Positions 28,991 through 39,924 are shown, counted from the first letter of the stretch. The stretch is 64,000 bases of DNA from Pegea sp. RAD2-039 (GCA_034620365.1 JAQGEQ010000240.1:1-64000); one strand, 5' to 3'. Notes: generated by a model not told the origin, from the letters alone. Made by a program: numbers and translations.

Positions 28991-29472
28991 ATGACATCTT
29001 CCGTTATCAACTACTTTTTGGTTTTTGTTATATATTTCTTTATTACTACTTGTCAGGTAAGTCGAAACATTCATTGAACTTTTAATTTAAATAATAATTA
29101 GTATGCACAATTAAGCCGAACTTAGTTATCTATGTTATAAATACTGACTTTATATAATCAACTAACAAGACAGAACACAGCCGAGTTTTGTTGATAAGCT
29201 GTTTAATAATTAAAGTAAAGTCTTAACTTCTCAAAAGTTGTGCAAGCTTCCAATGGGATTAATCTAGATTAGGTTTAAATCCCAAAAATCCCCAAAACTC
29301 AAAGGTAATCATGTATTTTGAATCGATTATTTTTTATCAATATTAAAAATATGATTAATTTTTTTTTCGTTTTTACCAGAAGTCCAAAAGCCTGACAAAT
29401 AGGTCTAATCTGCTGAGCTTCAGTTTGTTAAGAAATTTTCGCATTAGCCTAATCTATTTAAAACTTCTTTAA
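28991..29472 (+). CDS. Possible short secreted peptide or first exons of a secreted protein
   Basis: Exon 28991-29056 encodes a 22-residue signal-peptide-like start (MTSS, then hydrophobic NYFLVFVIYFFITTCQ). It ends exactly at a strong donor, CAG|GTAAGT. A good acceptor, TTTTTTTTCGTTTTTACCAG, ends at 29379. The in-phase exon 29380-29472 would complete a 52-residue product ending in a basic/hydrophobic stretch. The first exon and its donor are persuasive. The second exon could be chance, and the first exon may instead splice to the unrecognised locus beginning near 30752. No homologue recognised. Confidence 0.3.
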
Positions 29473-30751
29473 CGATCAAACTGTTTCCAAATGATGATTG
29501 ATATTTTATGAATTGACGAACAGACTCAAATGAAAAGCAAACTGCTTAGTTGCAACTGTCATTAATTGATGGAATTATGACAAAATTTTTAGTATGCTAA
29601 TTTAAGTATGTTTAGAGTCCTATTATCTTTCAATGATGTCATATGCTAAAAATGACGTAATCTCGAAAAACGATTAAAATTTGATGGATTGTATGCCTGA
29701 TTACACAAAGTAGAAATCGAAAGCTTCACGCGTTAATAAAAAAGAGCACAGTAAAAATCCGTGAAATTGCTCACCTACAAGCTCCATGCGTTCACAAGCG
29801 CGATTGTTTTAAGTAATCACGTGATCTTAATGTCAGCAGCTGGTGAAGTAGTAAGTTTGAAAGAATTTATTTTTGCTAGTTTTAACTCCAGCAGTTTTAC
29901 AAAGAACCATCGACAAATGGAAAATGAATGACGTTTTGTTGGCATCAAATACTTATTGTTGTGTTTATTTATTTCATTAGCGCTTTTCTATGGATCGCTC
30001 CATGCTGATTGCAAATCCTTTAATAAATATTAGCCTGTTCAACGTCACATTAATGTATCTTGTCCAAGATAATCCACTACAAAATGGCTTTTTTAAGAAT
30101 TGGCTTGTCACATTTCCGCCCCAACGGACAGCAAAAGTGAAATATAGAAAAAAAATTATTTAAATTTTAGTGAATGCCAAAAAAATCTTTTTTCTTTTCA
30201 GTTCCTATTTTTGCCACAGTTGAGTTAAATTTTTATCGATTCAAGCAAAAACGAATTTGATCAAATTAAATTTCTTTTTTTCTTCTCGTTTCTCTGAAAA
30301 ATTATACAAGACTTTCGTACACAAATAGCAGGTGCCAGTTTGTGTTGAAAGCCATTTTGTCTACTAATTTAGTAAATTTATTTACCTCAATCCTTAACAT
30401 AATTTTTTTGTTTTAAGAGGCCTTATTTCGAAGCAATTTAACAATTATCGTAATGAATTTAGCTCTGAATAAAAAATTATAGCTTTTAAAACTGTACTAA
30501 TCTATTTTCTTAATTACCACTTTTTTGCGCAGTTCGCAAAATTATTGATGTAAACAGCAGCTGGTTTTTGGTTGAAAAAAACTGGTTTTTAGATAAGCTG
30601 GAAAAAGAGAAAATTTACTTGAATAGCAATTTATTGACTTTTAAATTCTATTCAGGAAATTTTTGCAAATTTTTTTCGAATATTTTTTTCTCAGCTGTAA
30701 ATATTCACTACGCTATTTTCATCATGTTAAATAAATCAATATTTTGCATAC
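29473..30751. other. Non-coding or intronic stretch
   Basis: AT-rich, no supported gene. A short open frame beginning MSAAGEV with a GTAAGT donor lies near 29832-29855 and could be an alternative first exon for the downstream locus. A cap of LINE or SINE origin was looked for and not seen. Confidence 0.4.
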
Positions 30752-31747
30752 ATGATGACATCATGCTGTTGCCTAGTGGTCAAAACAGTTGTAAATACGT
30801 CATCATGTCATCTGTGCAAAATGATTAATGAAAATGATAAGAAATATGTAAGGAAAAATTCTTTTAAAGACATCCTTTTGCAGAAAACCCAGGCAGTGGC
30901 AACATCAGAAAAAAATTCTTTAAAAAGCGGTAAAAAAAAAAGAAATTAATTTGAATAAAAACGAATTCGTTTACAAAATGACAAAAATTGTTATTAGGAA
31001 AAACCACGAGAAGCATTAGTCATCTGGAAGTAGCTGACAATCTTTATTATGACATTAAAGAGTACAATTATCGCTCTGGGTTTGAGGTGAATCTAAAAAA
31101 TTAAGAAATCATCGAATAGGTGAATTGTGGTAAATAGCAGACCACCTCGAAAAGTCTGACGTTTCACTCCACACTATCTGGAACCAGTTTCTCGCTCAAT
31201 GGAAGCCTCATTTTCAAAATCCACGAGAATCAAGCGACGTATGACGTCACTTCATTTCGTAGTGTCGCGAATTGATGCACCTTTTGTCATCAGAATTGAT
31301 TTGAAATATACTTTGATGGGTGCTGCTTCAGTTTCAGTACAAGTCAATTACGAGGATGATGATGGATTGAGGATTGCGGGAAACCTTCCTGTCGGGAGGT
31401 AGATCTTCCCACTTAATCTTTATCTTTGATTTCATTCATTGATCTTTCAGCAGCAATAACCAGGGCGGAAGTTGGTGCTTTCAAGCTACCAATAAAACGA
31501 AGATTTCTGATTGCCCAGCATCAAGTGAGCGAAGAAGAACGACTTGATGACGTCATTCAGTGAATTATTGCTCAGAGAAAAGTTCAACAAACATAACGTC
31601 GTCGAATAGTGTAAAATGTGACGAAACTACGCGGCAGATGGTGACATCATCATGTAGCTGGCAGTGTATCAACATCCGGAGAGTACCTTGCGTGGATCTT
31701 CGTGTTCTGGGAGAGAGTTACAAGATTGGAGAGGAAATTTGCCCTTA
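30752..31747 (+). CDS. Unrecognised multi-exon locus (hypothetical)
   Basis: A block of higher G+C with several protein-like open segments in changing frames. One likely exon pair is ...SEKNSLKSG (donor at 30931) joined to KTTRSISHLEVADNLYYD, ending YNYRSGFE at 31086. Further segments run at 31140-31245 (LHTIWNQFLAQWKPHFQ), 31242-31402 (DAPFVIRIDLKYTLMG, VSVQVNYEDDDGLRIAGN), 31450-31563 (FKLPIKRRFLIAQHQ) and 31560-31748 (seven cysteines, GESYKIGEEICP). I could not join all of them in one phase. It is either a multi-exon gene whose splice sites I misplace or a recently decayed one. Two TGACGTCA palindromes lie inside. It is tail-to-tail with TECPR2. Confidence 0.3.
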
Positions 31748-32201
31748 AAACTATCAAATATTGATAGAAATCATTTTAGAGTTGATTGAATTAATTAAAG
31801 TTACTGCTGGCGTTGTGACAGCAAAAAGAAAATCTTTTTTCTGTTTCGACAACATTTTGTAATCAGAGTCTCCATATTTTGGAAGATAATTTAGAAACAC
31901 TGATTAGTATTAACTCTTGTGAACTTTTTGATTAAAGTAATAAACTAAAAATTGGATTACTTTTATCTTTTTTACTTCAAGTAAAATTTAATTTCGGTAA
32001 TTGTATTTGAAACTAATTTTTTTAATAAACAGTCATTTAAATCAAATCAAAATTTTATTGTTTTCTTCACAAATTACAAAAAGTCAACAAATGAATCAAT
32101 TTCAAAAAAGTTTTTAAGAATTTTTACATCAAAAAATGAAGATAACATTGATATCGAATGATTGTCGTGGAAAGATTTTAAAGATCACAAAAAGAGACAT
32201 C
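31748..32201. other. Spacer downstream of TECPR2
   Basis: 3' flank and 3' UTR of TECPR2. TTTATT at 32054-32059 is a minus-strand AATAAA about 145 nt past the TECPR2 stop. No other feature seen. Confidence 0.5.
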
Positions 32202-35200
32202 TCATAGCATCTCCCAATCTTCATCATTCATCTTGCTTACGTCATCAGTGACGTCACTATCGCAAGATGCAACGAGCGAGTAAAGACACTTGTCGAAGTA
32301 TTTGAGCTGATGACGATGACAAATACCCCAGAGATGGTCTTGAGGAGTTACTGCATCATAAAAGAGTAATTACTTTTCAAGAGAGATGGTGACATCACCT
32401 GTGACGTCAATCAAGTTGGTCGATTTGCATATCCAATAGTCGCCATGGTAACACAAAGGATCAATAGAAGATCGTTTTAAAAGATGTCCTTGAATAGAGA
32501 TTGCCCAAACTGAGTAGTTGCTGATTGCAATTCGACGAATAGGAGGTCCTAGAAAGATTAAGATCAGATGAGGAGCAATAAAGTGAGATAGATGTGGGAC
32601 CTTCGATTAACTTCCAACTTTTTCCTACAGGGAAACTTTCATCCACATCAGTTCGTACATAAGTCCGGCCCTGTTGGTCCAATGCCCAAACATGAACACA
32701 AGACGATCCACAGGTGATTTGCTCAAACACGACACCTGGTGGACAATCGATAGGTATCCACGCAGCGACCATGACGTCGCGATCAGATTGATTAAACACA
32801 GAAGTGCCAACTCTCATATAGACCAGTCCTCGACTGTCCACGCCCCATACACATTGCGAGCTGCAACTAACCCACTTCATCGTGACGTCACCTATTAACA
32901 GTAATGACGTCATCGCTGAGAATTCTGACATAATCACTCACCAAACTGCTGAGAGGTGTCAACTTTGAGCCATTGTCGACCAAGGGGTTCATCTGATGAG
33001 ATGCCATAACGTAGATAGATCTCGCCTGATGACGTCAGCACCCACAACGCGTCCTTGCACGATGATATGCAAATGGGGCGGTAAGAATGAACAGGGGGCA
33101 TAAGAGAAGCAGCTTGTTGCATCAACTCTACATCTCCATCTAGTGGTTGGTTGTGCGGTGTCTGATGAAGACGGAGAAGCTCACCGTTGCCACGACACAA
33201 CCAGATGAATTCTGTGAGAAGCTCAGTTTGTAAAACAGATTGACAGATTGTAGGACAAGTAGACAGGTCATAATGTGGACATTTGGATGGTAGTAGGACA
33301 TGTGGACGGGCAGTAGGACATGTGGACAGGTCGTAGGACATGTGGACAGAGGTAGTAGAGCATGTGGACAGGTAGTAGGACATGTGGACAGGTAGTAGAA
33401 CATGTGGACAGGCAGTAGGACATATGAACAGGTAGTAGGACAAGTAGATAACAGCTTACCTAGCCATGTAGCAGTATCAGATAAGAATATTGACGATGAA
33501 GTGATGAGTTGCCATTTACAATAAGCTGACATACCTTCAATATGAGGACTAATCCAATTAGAACCTGTCAAAGTTGTCTAATTATAATCAGTAGTTACTA
33601 GATGATACTTGCCAATAATAGATCGTGTCATAGATCGTAATTTTGCATCACTAGTTGCGATCCAAACAGACTTCGAACTCACAGCTACGTCATCAACTGC
33701 GATGACGTCATTGAAGGGTTTTGAACTCTTCTCTACCGAATTCCTTTCACCGAATGTTGACGTCATCAACACGCGAAGCAGTTTCGGTGCTTTGACTGAA
33801 TCGATTCCGAAGCCACTGACATCAACCTGCCAAAAGGGAAATGAACACGCTATAGCTTTAGTGACGTCATCACCTGCCACCAGCCGCCCGATTCTGGTTG
33901 AGAGTAACGAAACCAAATCACGTGCTCAGAGTCGACGATAAAGATCGCGGAGCGGCGATCTGAGGTGATCCTTGTAATGCTGGTGCTGCATCCATTCAAT
34001 CCTTCTGGAGTGGCGACTGTGAAGTGATGACGTCATCATACAGTTTACCATTTTTCTTTACTGACCTTCACGACACCGAATCGAGCTTTCGACTTGCTTC
34101 AGTGATTTCGTCATTAACACCGCGTTGTCGGATAATAACCACAAAGTATCGCTTGTGAACGCGATTTGAAGAATCTGTAAAGATCAGATTACATCCGGGA
34201 AGTAGTGAAGAGACTTACAATTGGTTCTATCACCACTTCTTCTTCTAACGCTGTAATGTAAACACGCTCAAGTTGCGAGCAGCCGCGTGGTGTTGCTTCA
34301 GTGACGTCAGTAGCGCGATAAAGATCACCTTCAGTGGTGAGAATCCATGCAAACTCATTGAAGATGTAAATTGATTGGATGTTGATCTCTGGATTTACTT
34401 CAAACTCACTCAACTTCAATTGGAAGTTCCATTTGTTAAATCGGTCACTTGGTGGCAGCATAGCAAATTTTAGTTTTCTATTTGAATCAAGAATCCACAA
34501 AAAATTACCTAAAATGAAACTAGTTACAGGAAGAAGTGATACTTAGTAAACTAATAACCTTCAAGTGAAAGAGCAAATTGTTGGACTCCTCGAGAGATTA
34601 ACATCCAACTCACTTTCAAAGCATCCGACACAAACAACCTTCCCTTTCTAGTCAGTACGCAAATCAACCGCTCACAAGCTAGAAAAACAATTTATCGTGA
34701 AATCTCGAAACCATCAGCTAGCTAACTACCAACTGACCAGAAATTTGTGAGATTTGTTTACTAGGTTGCAATCTCAGCGACCAAACATTTTCATTTGTAG
34801 ACAAGTCAGAAAAATTGGAAGCAGTAAAAACCTGAAAAAACAGCAATAAAACAGGTAACTAACCAACCAATCATCAACTAACCAACCAGCAACCAACCAA
34901 TCAGCAACCAACCAATCAGTAAACAACCATATAGCAACTAACCAATTAGTAACCAACCAGCAACCAACTTACATCTGTTTGATCTTCCTTTGAAGCTTCA
35001 AAATTTTGCTGAAAAATAGGAAAATAAACAACCAGAAAAAGAAAAAAAAAACTGATTACGTCATCACACTCATAGATATCTTCTTCATCCGAAGCGACTT
35101 CAACTTCTTTCACTATGTCATCATGCTTAATTGAGTTAACATCACTAGAAACGTTATCGTAAATCGCGATATCTTGTGACGTTATCGCTGTCGACAAGTT

Positions 35201-37421
35201 GTCATCATTCGGATGTGGCGTCACATCTTCGTCTGTTGCTGGATATCGAAACTGAACATCACTAAATGTGAGGTGGTAAGTTGATGGGGGCGTCTTCTCA
35301 TTATGCGGGTCTTTGATGCCAATTTGAGGAATATTTAGCTTCTGGAAAAGTCTTTCCGCTTCTTCTACGCTAGTGACGTCATCATCTACGTCATCAAATC
35401 GTTTGTTACTTGAAAGTTTTTTTTCTTCAAATTTTTTCTTTAGTTTTTCTGTTCAAAATATTTTGACTGAAAAACTGCTTTTAAAAAAAAAGATTTTTTT
35501 TTACGTTTTTTCCGTTTAGATTTGTATAAAAGTGATTCACTCGTTTGATCATCAGGACTCTTCAGTAAATAAGGAGCAGGAGCAAGATAAAGATGAGGAA
35601 TATCATTTTGAGAAGTTAAATTTTTCTGTTGATTATTTTATTAGGCTTGAAAGATGTTATGATGACTCATCACCTCCAAGTGGACTTCTTTTTTTAAGTT
35701 TAAATCTTTAATGGGCATATCTTCTTTTGCTGATTCTGTATCAAATTCTTTATTGATTTTTTCTCCAGATCTGGAAAAGATTTCAGAACTAAAAGCATCC
35801 CGAAGCTGTGAAATTGAAATGAAAAGATTTTTTTCATAATCAAAATGTAAAAAAAAATTAACTTGAAATTGAAACTTCGAGCCAACTTCATCAACAACTT
35901 TTTGAGATAAATCTTTCACTTTCTTTTGAAACAAACCAAGTTGTGGAAAGCTGGTTGTATTCTAGAAAACAGAAGATGAAAGAAAAAGTAAAAGATCATG
36001 AAAGATCTTGAAACTTACTGCTGATGTAGATGATGATTGGTTGTGGAAATCTGTGAAGAAAAATAAATAAATAGATAAGAAGTTGAAAACTCATCTAACT
36101 TCGATCATTCCATTCAGATATCCTCATCAATCTGCGATCTTGTAGCAGAATAAATACTTCATCTTCATCAGTAGTAGCAACATCCACTGAATCTATAAGA
36201 TGTCTTGATGAAAAGATCAGTTTATTGGTTAAAAGATTCATAAGAAAAAAGGAATGATCTGCAAATGAGAGGTTGATCTCTGGAAGTAAATTTTGGGATC
36301 AGGTCACTTGTATATGAGAGTAATTTGGAATTTGACATCAACTTTATCTTTTCAATCTTCTGTCTTTTCTCATCGTCTTCATCTTCATCATCTAGTTTGA
36401 TCTTTTTCATATCATCATAAATCTTCTCAAAACTATTCAACAAATTTCCTTCCAAATCTAACATCCGTATCGATCGCGATGATGACGTCATCAATCTCAA
36501 TTGTGATGACACCAATGTGTTCCAGTTGAAGCACGCGCCACACCCGTCACTACGATGGAAGCAATCACAACCACTTCCATATTTGGTAGTGATGACGTCA
36601 CACCTTTGATGCTCGATTTCCGCGATGATGTCATTGTTGTCGAAGGAGAAGATAAACATTTTGGATTGTGATGAAATGAGGAGATGAAGATGACGATAAT
36701 CTAATTGATGAGAGCTTGAAGGATCTGTTTGAACCACAAATGATGAAGTGGCGGTTTTCTGGTGAAAATCATCTTTTTCATTCTCATCAAATCTTCTTTT
36801 TTTACATTTTTCTCACCGAATCGAAATCAATACAAGTTTGAAATATACGCCCACTAGTGTCGGAAGAGAACAACTTCATTCCGTTGGCACTCCACAAGAT
36901 GTCGGAGATCTGATCACTACTTTTATGAACAGACTTTTGTACAAACTTCATCTGCTTCCACAAAAATCAATCAAAAGCTGCTCAGCTTATCACGTGACCA
37001 CCTGCTGTTTGTTGTTCTTGTTGTTGGGCGAAAAGATCAAAATGACAATCGAACCGTTTTCAGTTGCCATGGCAACCTCACAGTCAATTCCCTGATAGAT
37101 TTTCACTTTTTTAACCGCTTCAAATCGAGTCTGTTAAAAAGTTGTATCAAATATGATTCAAATTATTCAATCAGATGATTTCACCTCACACAAGATTTTT
37201 ATCACATGATTTGTTTTTCGCTCAATCAGAAACGAGCTTCCAAGATTTGTTCCAAACACAAAGTAGTCCTTTGTTGCATCAAAGCAAGTCACGATGACGT
37301 CATGATTACGTAAAAATATAGTTTCTGAGAAAGGAACTTCCTGAAGTACATCATAAGCTAGTTGTCTCAGTTTCCAATCACCAGCCATCTGTGATGACTT
37401 CTCTTGATGTGATGACGTCAT
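32202..37421 (-). CDS. TECPR2: Tectonin beta-propeller repeat-containing protein 2
   Basis: Autophagy and ER-exit-site protein that binds ATG8 proteins. I resolve 22 in-phase exons: 37421-37185, 37130-37002, 36954-36817, 36758-36308, 36279-36100, 36050-36019, 35961-35863, 35805-35674, 35625-35505, 35448-35060, 35008-34973, 34831-34738, 34678-34559, 34508-34219, 34174-34066, 34016-33874, 33826-33613, 33564-33460, 33211-32942, 32891-32601, 32548-32399, 32350-32202. They give about 1292 residues (human about 1411). Residues 1-420 match the N-terminal WD-type propeller, and the SDEEDIY linker motif is conserved near 630. From about 650 on there are tectonin repeats (WALDQQGRTYVRT, WVLTSSGEIYLR). 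The protein ends DWEML, an LC3-interacting motif at the same place as the human EWEVI end. Oddities: one GC-AG intron, one weak donor (GTCCCA), and an apparent 28-nt intron at 36280-36307 that may be a frameshift. Confidence 0.93.
33232..33450. repeat. Intronic minisatellite, unit about 20 bp
   Basis: Imperfect tandem copies of roughly GTAGGACATGTGGACAG plus spacer fill the TECPR2 intron at 33212-33459. They make it 248 nt long, whereas neighbouring introns are about 48 nt. The array is open in several frames and so generates spurious open frames rich in CPT/HMSYY. Confidence 0.85.
34853..34968. repeat. Intronic minisatellite, AACCAACCAATCAGC-type
   Basis: Irregular tandem AACCAACCAATCAGC/AACTAACC units occupy the TECPR2 intron at 34832-34972, again lengthening an otherwise short intron. 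Confidence 0.8.
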
Positions 37422-38604
37422 TTGATGAATGTGTCTCTGGGACAACAACTTGTTGATTAGATTTTACAATTTTTATTAGTTCTTCATTTACTTATTTAAA
37501 GAAAATTTAAAAGTTTTTTGAAGAATTTGCAAACATTTAGCTAGCACTTTGTTGCTGGGAATTTTATTCATCAATAAACTTTTTCATACTCAAATAAATC
37601 AAGATCTTACTTGTTCTATAAAAATATGATGTGGATTGTCATAAATGCAGACTTCAGTTTATTAAATTATTCTCTTAAACCTTAAAACATGTAAGAACCA
37701 AATAAGCTTTCTTATAATTTCTAACACTCAATCAAGCTTAGCTGATTAAATTAAATAATTAAGTTCATCTTATGAATTAAATCTTGTTTCACATGAAATA
37801 AATGAATAAACATAACTTTAGCATTTAGATTTATTTGCAAATCTTAATGGCATTTCTTAGAAATTACCATAAACAAATCAATTTCAATCTATTTAGTAAA
37901 GTATCAATTTGTTAAACAGTTTTCAGTAACAACTAAACATATATTCCCAAATAGTTTCAAGAAAAGATCATTCAAATTATGGTAACAACTAATCAAACAT
38001 ATATCGATAAATTTCTTCAAAAAGCTTCTATCCTGTTTAATCTTTAATTGAATAATTAACTAACCAAACTCTGCACTATACAGCTTTTCTCAGTTAAATA
38101 CCCAAGTAAGTTGTGAAAGCACGAATAAAATTATTAAAAAAACATTTATAATATAAATATTCAATCTTAGTTCTACCTGAGTGGAAAAAATCTGTAAGTC
38201 GTTTTACAGCAAATAGCACCAATTGATTTCGTGCAAAATATTTATTTATCAATATTATATTTGAGTAAGGGAATTTCCCTACTAAGATAATTAATTGATA
38301 TTTGTTAGTACTAATTATTTATTTTTAAAAATTCATGCACAGCTGAATATTATTTTAATTCAAAATTTATATTTAGAGCTCATTAAATTAAATTCAAACG
38401 TAGTTATTTTTTAGAACCCAAAAACTTTATAAAGAAGCATTGTTGTCAGCAACTATTTCATTTCATATAATTGAACAAAACTTTTTTAATGATTTCTTTC
38501 TATAAAATGCAGATAGACTTTAATATGTTTTATTAAAAGCATCAGAAGAAATTTAATTTACAAACTGATTCCTAATAATATGATAAATAAAATTTAATTT
38601 GACC
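37422..38604. other. Intergenic, TECPR2 start to CNB-protein stop
   Basis: AT-rich, no gene seen. A CAG acceptor-like site at 37440 lies 15 nt before the TECPR2 start. TTTATT at 38529-38534 could serve as the minus-strand poly(A) signal of the next gene. Confidence 0.5.
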
Positions 38605-39924
38605 TCAAAATGTTTGTTTAAAGATGTCTTTATTTTTTAATCCTCTTCTAATTATCCATTTACCTTTTCCATATTCAATCCCATAATCCTGAATCCAATC
38701 AGAAATTACTTTTTCTTTAAACTTTTTCCACCGTTTATCCTTTTGATATTCTAATAGCATTTGTTTGACTTTAGTGTCAGTTATATAATGGGTGTTAGGA
38801 ATTGGGAAGTGCTCAAGTAATGTCCCAATTGTAGCGTCTATTCTCTTCAATCTTTTTGCATCAAATGTGCCTATGACGCACTTGCTTCGAGTAATTACTG
38901 AATATGAAAGTTTCAAATTTTTAGCTACACTAAATTCACCAAAAGACTGATACTTAGTTATAGAACTAATCACAACTTTCTGAGTTTTAACAATCTTTTT
39001 CCCATCTTTATCATGTCCAAAATATTTTAATAATTTTATAAGATCACAAGCACCTTTGCTTACAATAAAAATCTTGCTCATGACTTCCCCTTCATGAGCT
39101 ATGATATGTTGTGCGGGATATTCTTCCCATTCTAAATTATCAGCTAGAACTTGCTGTAAGTATGCTGACCACTTACAGTACGACTTGCACATTCGAATAA
39201 GCTGGACCTTTTCCTTGTTTACCTTTTCATTATATCTTAACTTGAACATTTGATATCTATCTTGATGAAAAGTCAGTATACTGGAATTTTCTTCCGTCAA
39301 ATACGTAAAGTCTTCACTTCCTGATTCTTTTCTTTTGAACCACTCACCAGATTTGATATTAGATGCATCTGCGCGAGGCATGTTGTTTCCCTTTGGTAAT
39401 TTTAGTACAGAACCACTCAGAACCATAAAAAAGCTTGCATTTGCTGGTATAGCCATTCCAGGAAGCTTGTAATTCTTTACAGTTGCTAAAGAACCCATTT
39501 GTTTAACTGTAGGTTCCCAATTCTTCATATGTTTTGGGTAGATTTTTTCTAGTAACCTTCTCAGTCGCTGACTTTCAGTTTGAGTTTGTTTAAATGTTTT
39601 ATAAATTTCACTTTTTTTATTTACTAGTTTATCTAAGTTGTCTATCTGATTTATCTCAGTTTTAGCGATATTACTTTTATTGGTCGCCCCTGTATATAGT
39701 CGAACATCGTGATTTTCTCGATCTTCAAAGATATCTTTGCTCATTTTTATTTGCTTCAAATTACGGGAAGAATTTTTGTCTGATGTCGAATCATTATTGG
39801 TTCTGCTTGCTGGTGGCCGCGACTTCTTCGTAATTGAATAAAACCTATCAGTAATATAAGGTACTGAACTTTTACGGTCGTTATATTCACGTAATTTACG
39901 ATAATCAATCACCGTTTTTTTCAT
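38605..39924 (-). CDS. Cyclic nucleotide-binding domain-like protein, CNBD1/CNBD2-type
   Basis: A single-exon, 439-residue protein. Residues about 1-110 are basic and polar, and two cyclic-nucleotide-binding-like folds follow. The first is near 130-185 (MAIPANASFFMVLSGSVLKL). The second, near 250-345, has the barrel strands AQHIIAHEGEVMSKIFIVSKGA and the phosphate-cassette region FGEFSVAKNLKLSYSV. In a working site the latter reads FGE(L/I)AL..xPRAA. Here the phosphate-binding Arg is replaced by Leu and the following small residues are changed, so ligand binding is doubtful. Overall plan and length recall CNBD1/CNBD2 of ciliated or flagellated cells. That assignment rests on fold pattern only. 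The absence of introns beside intron-dense neighbours is notable. No A-tail marks it as a recent retrocopy. Confidence 0.7.
   Translation of the reverse strand: MKKTVIDYRKLREYNDRKSSVPYITDRFYSITKKSRPPASRTNNDSTSDKNSSRNLKQIKMSKDIFEDRENHDVRLYTGATNKSNIAKTEINQIDNLDKLVNKKSEIYKTFKQTQTESQRLRRLLEKIYPKHMKNWEPTVKQMGSLATVKNYKLPGMAIPANASFFMVLSGSVLKLPKGNNMPRADASNIKSGEWFKRKESGSEDFTYLTEENSSILTFHQDRYQMFKLRYNEKVNKEKVQLIRMCKSYCKWSAYLQQVLADNLEWEEYPAQHIIAHEGEVMSKIFIVSKGACDLIKLLKYFGHDKDGKKIVKTQKVVISSITKYQSFGEFSVAKNLKLSYSVITRSKCVIGTFDAKRLKRIDATIGTLLEHFPIPNTHYITDTKVKQMLLEYQKDKRWKKFKEKVISDWIQDYGIEYGKGKWIIRRGLKNKDIFKQTF

Larger units (their letters stand above)
31242..37420. repeat. Cluster of TGACGTCA palindromes
   Basis: By eye, 17 exact copies start at 31242, 31548, 32249, 32402, 32883, 32905, 33030, 33703, 33758, 33862, 34028, 34302, 35374, 36483, 36593, 37295 and 37413. 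Only five more occur elsewhere (17892, 40064, 53785, 53915, 54412). Many sit in a longer GATGACGTCATC palindrome. They fall in exons and introns alike. The octamer is the consensus CREB/ATF site, but its spread through coding sequence argues against a simple promoter role. Confidence 0.85.

Noticed and set aside
31141-31402. Resemblance of short segments (NGSL, DAPFVI) to the ciliary protein TMEM231
   Set aside because: The segments are in different frames and at the wrong spacing, and other hallmarks are missing.
33232-33450. Regular repeats that could suggest a CRISPR array
   Set aside because: The units are contiguous and variable without unique spacers, and they lie inside an intron of a eukaryotic gene. 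It is a minisatellite.
32674-33941. Plus-strand open frames opposite TECPR2 exons (32674-32898, 33609-33941)
   Set aside because: They mirror TECPR2 coding sequence and have no independent support.
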